From: Clostridiales bacterium
GTDB taxonomy: Bacteria > Bacillota > Clostridia > Oscillospirales > CAG-272
DNA: 10,922 bases
Assembly: GCA_004554105.1 (NCBI GenBank)
Contig: SFNW01000062.1
Span: forward strand, 1 to 10,922
Direction: 5' to 3'
Shown: positions 1 to 7,226 of the stretch, in pieces
Numbering within the stretch: position 1 is the stretch's first letter
Layout of the letters: the number at the start of each line of letters is the position of its first letter
Translations under genes and position numbers: made by a program
The notes under the pieces: model-generated
Told to the model about the DNA's origin: nothing
The model's input: the letters and a program-made list of their open reading frames with translations, nothing else
The model's database searches: none

Positions 1-402
1 TTTGCCGCGACGGTCGGCGTCGGCATCGACCGGCTGATTGCGAAATACGGGCGCGTCTCTCCCGCAAAAGCCCTGCTCTTTCAGGCGCTCGGCGCGGAGC
101 GGATCGAAGCTTTGTGCGACGTGTTCTGCGACGACGCCGCAAAGAAACTGAACGTCGGGCTGCGCCCGCGTTTCAGCCCCGGCTACGGCGATTTGCCGCT
201 CGCTGCGCAAAAAGACATTTTCGCCGTTTTGGACTGCGGCAAGCGCATCGGGCTTTCCTTAAACGACAGCCTGCTGATGTCGCCCTCAAAATCGGTCACG
301 GCGTTTGCCGGACTTTCGGGCGACGCAAACGAAACCCCGTCGCCCGCCGCGCGCTGCGCCGCGTGCGGCAAGCAGAACTGCGCATACAGAGGTGCACTAT
401 GA
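1..402 (+). CDS. Methionine synthase reactivation-domain protein (stand-alone), C-terminal part
   Basis: The reading frame is open from base 1, so the start lies outside the window; 133 residues are visible. The family binds S-adenosylmethionine and supplies the methyl group that, with an electron donor, rescues cob(II)alamin-inactivated MetH. The visible part shows the SAM-site signature RPRFSPGYGDLPL followed by a Gln (bases about 160-210), the segment LLMSPSKSVTAFAGL (about 271-315), and a C-terminal cysteine cluster, CAACGKQNCAYR (355-390). These features are typical of the single-domain version of the activation fold. The stop TGA at 400-402 overlaps the ATG of the methionine synthase (399-401) in an ATGA junction, so the two proteins are translationally coupled. 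This supports the function: the same domain is the C-terminal module of single-chain MetH in E. coli but is a separate protein in, for example, Thermotoga maritima. The fold assignment is firm; the exact partner is inferred from position. Confidence 0.85.
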   Translation, partial: FAATVGVGIDRLIAKYGRVSPAKALLFQALGAERIEALCDVFCDDAAKKLNVGLRPRFSPGYGDLPLAAQKDIFAVLDCGKRIGLSLNDSLLMSPSKSVTAFAGLSGDANETPSPAARCAACGKQNCAYRGAL

Positions 403-2828
403 CTTTTTCGGAACTGTTACAACGTGAAACCGTGATTCTCGACGGCGGCATGGGCACGCTGCTCCAGGCAAAGGGACTGCGCCCGGGCGAATTTCCCGAG
501 CGCTGGAATCTCACCCACCCCGATGTCATCACCGCCATTCATAAAGCCTATTTCGACGCAGGCAGCCATGTCGTCGCGGCAAACACCTTCGGCGCAAATG
601 CGCTGAAATTCTCGGACGCGGAGCTGGAAAGCATCGTTTCGGCGGCGCTTGCCAACGCCAAGGCGGCGCGGACGCAGAGCGTCTCGAATAAAGATAAATT
701 CATCGCGCTCGACATCGGTCCGACGGGCAAGCTCCTGCGCCCGCTCGGCGACCTTGACTTCGAGGACGCGGTCGCCGTGTTTGCCAAAACAGTCCGTCTC
801 GGCGTGAAATACGGCGCGGACCTCATTCTCATCGAGACGATGAACGACAGCTACGAGACCAAAGCCGCGCTGCTCGCCGCCAAGGAAAACAGCGACCTGC
901 CCGTGCTGGTCTCCAACGCCTACGGCGAGGACGGCAAGCTGATGACCGGCGCGACCCCGGCGGCAATGGTCGCCCTGCTCGAGGGCATGGGCGCGGACGC
1001 CGTCGGCGCAAACTGCTCACTCGGACCGAAGCAGCTTCGCGGCGTCGCCGAGGAGCTGCTGGCAAACGCCTCGGTGCCGGTTTTGTTCAAGCCCAATGCG
1101 GGTCTGCCGAAATCGGTCGACGGCAAAACGGTATTTGATGTTACGGCAGACGACTTTGCCGCAGAAGTCGCCGACCTTGTCAAAAAAGGCGTGCGTGCGG
1201 TCGGCGGCTGTTGCGGCACGACGCCCGACTACATCGCCGCGCTCTGCAAGGCGACGGACGGCGTCGCTCCCCTGCCGCTCTCCGAAAAAAATCTCACGGT
1301 CGTTTCCTCCTACACGCACGCCGTCAAATTCGGCGATTCGCCCGTTCTCATCGGCGAGCGCATCAACCCGACCGGCAAAAAGCGCTTTAAGCAGGCGTTA
1401 CTCGAAAACGACCTCGACTATATCCTCGCCGAGGGGGTCAATGAACAGGAAAAGGGCGCGCATATTCTCGACGTCAACGTCGGTCTGCCCGACATTGACG
1501 AGGTCAAAATGCTCGAAACCGCCGTCTGCGAATTGCAGGCGGTCGTCGACCTGCCCCTGCAAATCGACACGTCAAACGTCCGCGCGATGGAAGCCGCGCT
1601 CCGCCGCTACAACGGCAAAGCCATGGTCAATTCGGTCAGCGGCAAGCGCGAAAGCATGGAGGCAGTCTTCCCGCTCGTCAAAAAGTACGGCGGACTTGTC
1701 GTTGCGCTGACGCTCGATGAAAACGGCATTCCCGACACGGCGGACGGTCGGTTTGAGATTGCGAAAAAGATTCTCGAAACCGCGCGCGAATACGGTATCG
1801 AGCCGAAGAATCTCATCTTCGACACGCTTGCCATGACGGTCAGCGCGGATAACAAAGCCGCGCTCGCCACGCTCGGCGCACTGCGCCGCATCAAGACCGA
1901 GCTCGGCTGTCACACCTCGCTCGGCGTCTCCAATGTCTCCTTCGGTCTGCCGAACCGCGACGCGGTCAACGGCGTTTTCTTCGCGCTCGCGCTTGAAAAC
2001 GGGCTGTCCGCCGCGATTATGAATCCTTATTCGGCGGATATGATGAAGACCTATTTCACCTACAGGGCATTAAAGGGACTGGACGAGAACTGCGCCGAAT
2101 ACATTCGCGCAGCCGACAGCTTTACCCCCGCCGCCCCCGCCGCCCCCGCCGCGCCGACTGCAGCCGCCGCGCCCGCAGACGCGGGACGCGCAGAAGCGTT
2201 TGCCTCGGAGCTGCAGCGCGCAATCGTCAAGGGCTTCAAGGACAAGGCGAGCGAAGCGACCAAGGCGCTGCTTGCGGACAAGCCGCCGCTTGAAATCGTG
2301 AACGGCGAAATCATTCCCGCGCTCAACACCGTCGGCGAGGGCTTTGAGAAAAAGACGGTTTATCTCCCGCAGCTTCTCATGAGCGCCGAAGCCGCGAAAT
2401 GCGCCTTTGAAGTCATCAAGACCTCAATGGCGGGGAGCGGCGAAGCCGCGGCGGACAAGGGTGTTTTCGTCATCGCCACGGTACACGGCGACATTCATGA
2501 CATCGGCAAAAACATCGTCAAGCTGCTGCTTGAAAACTACGGCTTCCGTGTCATCGACCTCGGCAAGGACGTGCCGCCCGAGGTCGTCACCCACAAGGTC
2601 GTCGAGCTGCACGCACCGCTCGCGGGATTGAGCGCACTGATGACGACCACCGTCCCCGCCATGGAGGAAACCGTCAGACTGCTGAAAGAGCGTGCGCCTT
2701 GGTGCAAGACCGTCGTCGGCGGCGCGGTGCTTACACAAGAATACGCCGATAAAATCGGCGCAGACAAGTACGCGAAGGACGCGATGGAAACCGTCCGCTA
2801 CGCGGAGGAAATTGTCGCGGGAAAGTAA
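399..2828 (+). CDS. metH: Cobalamin-dependent methionine synthase lacking a fused activation domain
   Basis: It transfers a methyl group from methyltetrahydrofolate through cobalamin to homocysteine, making methionine in the cytosol. The product is 809 residues. Residues 1-290 are the homocysteine-binding barrel, with zinc ligands Cys206 (GANCSLG) and Cys271/Cys272 (GGCCGTTP). Residues about 312-570 are the pterin barrel, opening with VLIGERINPTGKK at 316. An Ala/Pro linker follows at 576-590, then the helical cobalamin cap (about 597-680, PQLLMSAEAAK) and the B12 Rossmann domain with GDIHDIGKN at 697-705, where His700 is the expected lower axial ligand. It ends there, about 400 residues shorter than E. 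coli MetH, because the reactivation domain is the separate upstream gene. I chose ATG 399 because the homocysteine domain begins right after it, AGAGGTG lies just upstream, and it overlaps the preceding stop. The frame is open upstream, but that translation does not resemble the family. Confidence 0.96.
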   Translation: MTFSELLQRETVILDGGMGTLLQAKGLRPGEFPERWNLTHPDVITAIHKAYFDAGSHVVAANTFGANALKFSDAELESIVSAALANAKAARTQSVSNKDKFIALDIGPTGKLLRPLGDLDFEDAVAVFAKTVRLGVKYGADLILIETMNDSYETKAALLAAKENSDLPVLVSNAYGEDGKLMTGATPAAMVALLEGMGADAVGANCSLGPKQLRGVAEELLANASVPVLFKPNAGLPKSVDGKTVFDVTADDFAAEVADLVKKGVRAVGGCCGTTPDYIAALCKATDGVAPLPLSEKNLTVVSSYTHAVKFGDSPVLIGERINPTGKKRFKQALLENDLDYILAEGVNEQEKGAHILDVNVGLPDIDEVKMLETAVCELQAVVDLPLQIDTSNVRAMEAALRRYNGKAMVNSVSGKRESMEAVFPLVKKYGGLVVALTLDENGIPDTADGRFEIAKKILETAREYGIEPKNLIFDTLAMTVSADNKAALATLGALRRIKTELGCHTSLGVSNVSFGLPNRDAVNGVFFALALENGLSAAIMNPYSADMMKTYFTYRALKGLDENCAEYIRAADSFTPAAPAAPAAPTAAAAPADAGRAEAFASELQRAIVKGFKDKASEATKALLADKPPLEIVNGEIIPALNTVGEGFEKKTVYLPQLLMSAEAAKCAFEVIKTSMAGSGEAAADKGVFVIATVHGDIHDIGKNIVKLLLENYGFRVIDLGKDVPPEVVTHKVVELHAPLAGLSALMTTTVPAMEETVRLLKERAPWCKTVVGGAVLTQEYADKIGADKYAKDAMETVRYAEEIVAGK
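2130..2156 (+). repeat. 9-bp tandem repeat encoding the Ala-Ala-Pro linker of MetH
   Basis: Three copies of the 9-base unit GCCGCCCCC, the last one diverged at third positions, encode (Ala-Ala-Pro)3 at residues 578-586. This is a flexible hinge between the pterin barrel and the cobalamin module, where MetH must swing its B12 domain between partners. The repeat is in frame, so copy-number change would alter linker length without breaking the protein. Confidence 0.7.
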
Positions 2829-2863
2829 AGCCATGAAGTCGGGGCGCCGCCCCGCCCCCGCCC

Positions 2864-2892
2864 AAGGTGCTTTTTATATAAAGCGCCTTTTG
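2864..2892 (+). terminator. Probable terminator of metH
   Basis: AAGGTGCTTT (2864-2873) pairs with AAAGCGCCTT (2880-2889) across a TTATAT loop, with one G-U pair. A short T run follows the stem. It lies 36 bases after the metH stop. A smaller GC hairpin, CGGGGC-GCC-GCCCCG, sits just upstream at 2840-2854. Confidence 0.55.
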
Positions 2893-2921
2893 AATCCGCA
2901 AAAATTTCAATCAGTAAGTGC

Positions 2922-2962
2922 AAAATACGGGAAACCGCATAAGCGGTTTCCCGTATTGTTTT
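2922..2962. terminator. Bidirectional terminator between the convergent genes
   Basis: A perfect 15-bp stem, AATACGGGAAACCGC (2924-2938) with GCGGTTTCCCGTATT (2943-2957), encloses an ATAA loop. It is flanked by A residues on the left and GTTTT on the right, so it can work in both directions. It ends at the stop codon of the convergent membrane-protein gene and serves as back-up for metH. Confidence 0.85.
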
Positions 2963-4289
2963 ATTCCTCTTCTTCGTCCTGTGCGGGCGCTTTTTTCGTT
3001 ACGGTGACGCTTTCGACGCGGCGGTTTTCCACGCGGCAGTCGGCAAGCGTGAGCGCATCGGTTTCAAGCGAAAAGGTCGTGCCGTCGTCCGGCACCGAGC
3101 CGTAAAGCCCCATGACATAGCCGCCGAAGGTGTCGTACTCCTCTGTCGGCAGTTCGACCTTGAGCGTCTCGACAACGTCGTCGAGCGACGCGCCGCCGCG
3201 GATTTTCCATGTGTCCTCGGCAAGCTGAATGATGTCCGGCTCGTCAATCGGCGCGTCGGCGTCGTCATCGAACTCGCCGACAATCTGCGCAAGTAAATCG
3301 TTCATCGTGGCGATGCCCGACACGCCGCCGTATTCGTCCAGCACCACGGCAAAATGGTTTTTCGACTGTTTCATCTGACGGAACAGCACGTCGGCGCGGA
3401 CGCCCTCGGGGACAAAGTACGCGGGGCGAACCGCCTGTGCCATCACGTTCTCGCGGCTCTTATCCCCGAGCGCGAAATAGTCGCGCGCCGAAAGCACGCC
3501 CTCGACGACGTCGACGCTTTCGCCGCAGACGGGATAGTGCGAATGTCTGCCCTCGATGATGGTCTTGTGCCATGTCTCCATGTCGTCCTCGACATAAAGC
3601 GGAATGATTTCGGTACGGTGCGTTGCCAGCTCGCCGACCGAAATATCGTCAAACTCAAACAGGTTATGTATGATCTCACGCTCGTCGCTGTCGATTTCGC
3701 CCTTGCGGCTGCCCTGGTCGGCGAGGTCCTTGATGTCCTCCTCATAGACCGTGTCGTCGGTCGCGCACGGGTCGATGCCGAGCAGGCGAAGCACGCCATT
3801 GGTCGACGCCGACAGCAGCCACACGACCGGCTTGAACAGCACCGACAGCCCGCCGATGACGCCCGCCATCGACAGCGCAAGTGCTTCCGCCTTTTTCATG
3901 GCGACGCGCTTCGGCACAAGCTCGCCGAAGACCAGCGTAAAGAAGGAAAGAATCAGCGTCACAATAACCAGTGAAAGCGTGTGAATCACGTCCTTGCCGA
4001 TCAAGCCGCCCTCGCGGTACAGCGCATCCGCAAGGCGCGTTGCAAAGTTATCCGCCGCAAACGCGCTTCCGAAGAAGCCCGCCAGCGTAATCGCGACCTG
4101 AATCGTCGCTAAAAAGCGCGCGGGGTCGCCCGTCAGTTTGGCGAGGCGCGCCGCCTTTTTGTTGCCCTGTTCCTCAAGCTGCGCAAGACGCGCATCATTG
4201 ACCGAAAGCACCGCAATCTCGGCGCAGGCAAAAAACGCGTTCAAGGCAATCAGCACAGCCTGCAGCATCAGCTGCCAGAATAGTTTCAA
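2961..4289 (-). CDS. CNNM/CBS-pair/CorC-HlyC domain membrane protein ('hemolysin C' family transporter)
   Basis: This is a 442-residue membrane protein of the TlyC/YtfL/CorC-like family. Members are linked to divalent cation, mainly magnesium, homeostasis and efflux; the 'hemolysin' label is historical. Residues 1-190 are the CNNM (DUF21) membrane domain, with hydrophobic segments near 5-27, 59-80, 102-125 and 135-158 and the family motif GELVPKR at 122-128. A CBS pair follows (about 205-338), ending in DEYGGVSGIATMNDLL at 318-333. The C-terminal CorC_HlyC domain spans about 350-430, with TFGGYVMGLYG at 387-397. The tail is acidic (DEEEE). The start is TTG at 4289: GGAGGA at 4302-4297 lies 7 bases upstream, and no ATG or GTG occurs before the in-frame stop at about 4328. 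Length is usual for the family. It appears monocistronic, with its own promoter upstream. The transported ion cannot be told from sequence. Confidence 0.93.
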   Translation of the reverse strand: MKLFWQLMLQAVLIALNAFFACAEIAVLSVNDARLAQLEEQGNKKAARLAKLTGDPARFLATIQVAITLAGFFGSAFAADNFATRLADALYREGGLIGKDVIHTLSLVIVTLILSFFTLVFGELVPKRVAMKKAEALALSMAGVIGGLSVLFKPVVWLLSASTNGVLRLLGIDPCATDDTVYEEDIKDLADQGSRKGEIDSDEREIIHNLFEFDDISVGELATHRTEIIPLYVEDDMETWHKTIIEGRHSHYPVCGESVDVVEGVLSARDYFALGDKSRENVMAQAVRPAYFVPEGVRADVLFRQMKQSKNHFAVVLDEYGGVSGIATMNDLLAQIVGEFDDDADAPIDEPDIIQLAEDTWKIRGGASLDDVVETLKVELPTEEYDTFGGYVMGLYGSVPDDGTTFSLETDALTLADCRVENRRVESVTVTKKAPAQDEEEE

Positions 4290-4338
4290 AGTTTTATCCT
4301 CCGTTTTCGGTTTGTTGACCGTTTCTCATTATCGTAAA

Positions 4339-4367
4339 ATTTCAGTTGATAATAAAAAACGCGTCAA
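4339..4367 (-). promoter_or_regulatory. Putative sigma-A promoter for the CNNM/CBS gene
   Basis: On the - strand, TTGACG (4367-4362) and TGAAAT (4344-4339) are separated by 17 bases. The -35 matches consensus at five of six positions, the -10 at only four. The expected leader is about 40 bases and ends in the GGAGGA site. Confidence 0.45.
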
Positions 4368-4747
4368 CTGTTGAGACCGGAATACAAAAGGAAAAACTTC
4401 AGCTTGATTTTGCAGTATAAAGCATACTGCGATAAGTTCAAAGCCTTCCCATGTAAGTTCCCGTCAGCAGAGCCGGCGTCACTCATGTTTTGCTTGTCCT
4501 CCGTTTCTGATATGAATTTGACTTATACGGATATAAATCTACAGTATATAGTATATCACAAAGTCCTGAAAAATGCAACTGTTTTCGTCTGTGCAAACAG
4601 CACCGTTCACGACCGCTTATATGCTATACCGTAAACGGTTTGATTCCGATAGAATCGCAAAGAGATTCGGAAAAATTCTCATAAGAAAACTGCGAATCAT
4701 TCCGCATTCGGCTTCGCGGTGATGTAAAGCGGCAAAAATACACGCAG
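4368..4747. other. AT-richer intergenic stretch without a recognisable gene
   Basis: About 380 bases lie between the CNNM gene's promoter and the end of the unrecognised - strand gene. I see no gene I can support. It holds a 7-bp hairpin GCAGTAT/ATACTGC (4412-4430), an AT-rich GATATA/TATATC inverted repeat (near 4530-4557), a CTGTTT/AAACAG hairpin (about 4575-4600) and alternating GATTC/GAATC/GATTC blocks (4642-4668). Any of these on the - strand could end the upstream operon. The CTGTTT/AAACAG hairpin is the best terminator candidate, being followed on the - strand by TTGCATTTTT, but it is weak. The base composition is clearly lower in GC than metH. Confidence 0.5.
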
Positions 4748-6157
4748 TCACGGTCCCTCAATACCGAACATCAGACTGTCGTCCCGATAGACTGCAAGCT
4801 GTGCTTCCGCCCATGCGATAAACAGATCGTAGAAATGCGCGATTTCGTACCGATGCACCCGCACAAACGAAACGGGATTGTCCCTGACGCGCCGCAGCGC
4901 CGCATCGTCCGCGGCTTCGCCGCTCTGCATTGCAAGCCAAAGCAAATCAAATGCGCGGATATAGGGCAGCAGCGTCTCGCTTTCGGTATCGTGCAAAAGC
5001 ATTTCTTTCACGTCTTTCAGCTTTCCGAGAATATCCGACATCATTTCCCACGGAATATAGTTTTTCGTCAGATAATACCGCGCGTCCATATACGGATAAA
5101 ATTCCCGAACGGCAGGCAGGATAAAGCTTGCGCTCTCTTCGCCGATTTTCAGCACCGAAACCTCCGCCGCTTCTTCCGCATAGCCATACGGCACTGCGCA
5201 AAACAGAATTTCCGCGCCGCATTGCCCGTGTGCGCTGTAGCGAATATCAAATTTTTCTTTCTGCAATGCTTTTGAAATCATCACGCTGTGTACGAAACGG
5301 TCGGCGGGATTCGGATAAGCCTGCACCATTTCGGTAAAGCACATGCGCTTTTCGACGTCACCGCTTGCATACCCGTTTCGGCGCAGCCATTCAAACGCCT
5401 TGGCACACGGCATTCGCCCGAGCAGATCCATACGCGCCTCCCCGCCGTCAACGATATAACCGATTTTGTCCGCATTGTCTTTGTACACTTCGATGCAGTA
5501 AACAATCTCATAGCCCTCTCCCCTGACGGTCAGACAGCGATTTGCGCAAATCAGCGTTTCCCCGTCCAAAGCCTCCCGCAGGCAAAGGTATACGCGCCGA
5601 ACGCTCTGCTCCGCCGTGCAGTCGCGATTTTTTCGCAGCGCGACCGTATACGCGCAGGTTTTGCCGTATTTCCCGTTTGCGGCATACAGCTTTCGCAGAG
5701 ACCAGATGGAATCGCGCATCTGCTGGAGCTTTGCATTCAGCTGCACCGCGCGGTTTCGCATCGTCACATACGCCCTGTCGTACAGATTTGCAGGGAAAAT
5801 GCCGCGCCGCAGCTCCGCATCGTACAGGACAAGCTCCCGCTCCGCGGCAATGGCATACAGCGCAAGCAAAACCGACCGCACCGCTTCGTAGGAGGTCGAA
5901 ACCGAAAGGTAATCGACCTTTTGCTGCGGCGTATGCAGGATTTTCACATGGCACAGCCGCTTGCCGCCGTCGGTCGTTGTCGCCGCCTCGATATCGGCTT
6001 TCACGCGATGCGCGTCAAAGGGGAGCATGCACGAGTCGGCATGATTCCCGCGCCATTCGCTTGCCGTGTTTTCGGTAATCGCCCGATGAATGAAGTCAAC
6101 CGCCGGCTCTTCCCCCGTTACCGCCGCGGTTTTATACACATACAGCCTGTAAAGCAC
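4748..6157 (-). CDS. Unrecognised 469-residue protein, second gene of an ATPase operon
   Basis: I do not recognise this protein. It is soluble-looking, with no signal peptide or membrane segment, and mixed alpha/beta. It has about a dozen cysteines, none in CxxC pairs, and no obvious nuclease, HNH, kinase or nucleotide-binding motif. The last 138 residues (about 332-469) look like a distinct, aromatic-rich helical unit: EFYPYMDARYYLTKNYIPW, then helices and HRYEIAHFYDLFIAWAEAQL. The frame can be read from GTG 6166, but that codon overlaps the ribosome binding site. GTG 6157, five bases after GGAGGTGA, is the better start and gives LYRLYVYK after the initiator. The gene begins 27 bases after the ATPase stop, with no terminator between, so the two are probably co-transcribed. 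That suggests a working partner for the ATPase, but its role is unknown. Confidence 0.75.
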   Translation of the reverse strand: MLYRLYVYKTAAVTGEEPAVDFIHRAITENTASEWRGNHADSCMLPFDAHRVKADIEAATTTDGGKRLCHVKILHTPQQKVDYLSVSTSYEAVRSVLLALYAIAAERELVLYDAELRRGIFPANLYDRAYVTMRNRAVQLNAKLQQMRDSIWSLRKLYAANGKYGKTCAYTVALRKNRDCTAEQSVRRVYLCLREALDGETLICANRCLTVRGEGYEIVYCIEVYKDNADKIGYIVDGGEARMDLLGRMPCAKAFEWLRRNGYASGDVEKRMCFTEMVQAYPNPADRFVHSVMISKALQKEKFDIRYSAHGQCGAEILFCAVPYGYAEEAAEVSVLKIGEESASFILPAVREFYPYMDARYYLTKNYIPWEMMSDILGKLKDVKEMLLHDTESETLLPYIRAFDLLWLAMQSGEAADDAALRRVRDNPVSFVRVHRYEIAHFYDLFIAWAEAQLAVYRDDSLMFGIEGP

Positions 6158-6162
6158 CGCTG

Positions 6163-6170
6163 TCACCTCC
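6163..6170 (-). promoter_or_regulatory. Ribosome binding site that decides the start of the 469-residue gene
   Basis: GGAGGTGA on the - strand (6170-6163) is a perfect 8-base complement to the 16S anti-Shine-Dalgarno sequence. The GTG within it (6166-6164) cannot be the initiator, so the GTG at 6157-6155, five bases downstream in the same frame, is the likely start. Confidence 0.75.
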
Positions 6171-6184
6171 GAACATCAAGATTT

Positions 6185-7060
6185 TCAAGTCCCGCCGTGT
6201 TTCAAGAACGCGTCGCGATGCGCTTCAAAAAAATCAAAATACCGTCGGACATTCTCAAGTTCTGTCCAATCTCTCGTTTCTACGGGGCTTGCGTCCAAAT
6301 CATAAATCATCGCGCCCTCTATTGACAGGAGAATCGGCGAATGGGTTGACAGAACAAACTGACAGCCGAAATGCCGCGCCGAATCGGCAATGTATTGACT
6401 TAACTCCTGCTGCAGCGCAACAGACAGGCTGTTTTCCGGCTCGTCCAGAAGATAGAGCGCGTTTTCGGTGATGTGGTCGACAAAGTATTTCATCGCGCTC
6501 TCGCCGTTTGAAAACATATCCACATTGCGCATCAGGCGTTCTCTGACAAATTGCGACTGGGACTTGGACTTCGCATCGTGGCTTTCTTTCCAGTCGTCAT
6601 ACTCCGCCATGGATTTCAGCTGATGCTGTGCGTATTTCCGATTCAGATAGTCCTCAAAAAGCTCCTCGCGGCGGACGTCGATGCCGTCGTTCAGATATCG
6701 GATATTGAGCAGATAGTCAAAGACATCGTCGCTCGTCAGAATCTGGCTGTTTTGCGGAATCGTCTCCCCTTCGAGCCGACACCCCCTTACATAGTCGGAA
6801 AAGAAGGCGCTCCCGCCGAATGCCGCGTGGCGAAGCACCTTTGCCTTTTCGGCGATGATATTCAAAAGCGTCGTTTTTCCCGAGCCGTTGCCGCCGTAAA
6901 AAATCGTAATCGGCGCAAACGTAAGCTCCTGCAGCCCTTTTCGGGGGAACATCTTGAACGGATACACCCCGTTATAGCAGGTGCGCAGCTGGTGTTTAAA
7001 ATACTCGGTTTCCTGTCTGTTCGATTGCAGGATAAGGCGCGAAATGTATGTTTTCTGCAT
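6185..7060 (-). CDS. AAA/ABC-type ATPase (predicted ATPase, SMC/RecF-like head)
   Basis: The product is 291 residues: a single nucleotide-binding head with no transporter or membrane part. Walker A is GGNGSGKTT at 56-64 (Lys62). An ABC-like signature, FSNGES, lies at 183-188. Walker B is ALYLLDEPENSLS at 201-213 (Asp206, catalytic Glu207, then a D-loop), and the switch histidine is in STHSP (His240). The helical insertion between Walker A and the signature (about 75-180) is far too short for an SMC coiled coil. This matches the stand-alone 'predicted ATPase' families with AAA_21-like domains, for which molecular roles are mostly unknown. ATG 7060 is preceded by GGAGGAG at 7070-7064. A terminator at 7185-7214 separates it from the receiver gene, so it needs its own promoter. 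I see only a weak TATAAA candidate at 7162-7157. It is probably the first gene of a two-gene operon. Confidence 0.9.
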   Translation of the reverse strand: MQKTYISRLILQSNRQETEYFKHQLRTCYNGVYPFKMFPRKGLQELTFAPITIFYGGNGSGKTTLLNIIAEKAKVLRHAAFGGSAFFSDYVRGCRLEGETIPQNSQILTSDDVFDYLLNIRYLNDGIDVRREELFEDYLNRKYAQHQLKSMAEYDDWKESHDAKSKSQSQFVRERLMRNVDMFSNGESAMKYFVDHITENALYLLDEPENSLSVALQQELSQYIADSARHFGCQFVLSTHSPILLSIEGAMIYDLDASPVETRDWTELENVRRYFDFFEAHRDAFLKHGGT

Positions 7061-7075
7061 AGTCTCCTCCGCTTT

Positions 7076-7104
7076 TCGGCAAAATTCAAGCGTCGTTTTG
7101 CCGA
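7076..7104. repeat. 9-bp inverted repeat in the leader of the ATPase operon
   Basis: TCGGCAAAA (7076-7084) and TTTTGCCGA (7096-7104) are perfect inverted copies separated by 11 bases. On the - strand the repeat lies immediately before the GGAGGAG site of the ATPase gene. It could be an operator or an mRNA hairpin next to the ribosome binding site. No T run follows it, so it does not look like a terminator. Confidence 0.6.
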
Positions 7105-7184
7105 TTTGTATTTCCGTTATCTACATTCTACACGGTCATCTGTCCGATAAAGCGGATTTATAGCGTACAGATTCCGCATCGTTG

Positions 7185-7214
7185 AAAAAACTGCCGCAAA
7201 ATGCGGCAGTTTTT
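7185..7214 (-). terminator. Terminator of the receiver-domain gene
   Basis: A perfect 13-bp stem, AAAAACTGCCGCA (7186-7198) with TGCGGCAGTTTTT (7202-7214), closes an AAA loop. On the - strand it is followed by six T residues and lies 12 bases past the receiver stop codon. The A/T symmetry would also let it work in the + direction. Confidence 0.92.
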
Positions 7215-7226
7215 GAAAGGTTTCGA

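Noticed and set aside
114..398. N-terminal extension of the methionine synthase frame upstream of ATG 399
   Set aside because: The translation is Arg-rich and unlike any MetH; it is the shadow of the reactivation protein in another frame. The homocysteine domain begins just after residue 399.
3354..3974. 206-residue open frame antisense to the CNNM/CBS gene
   Set aside because: No ribosome binding site and a composition typical of reverse-strand shadows; the opposite frame has clear CNNM and CBS motifs.
4371..4634. 87-residue + strand open frame in the intergenic stretch
   Set aside because: It would start at a TTG without a ribosome binding site and resembles nothing I recognise; the region looks non-coding.
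5288..6325. 345-residue + strand open frame opposite the unknown 469-residue gene
   Set aside because: Rich in His, Arg and Gln as expected from an antisense frame; no ribosome binding site, and it runs across the junction of two - strand genes with good ones.
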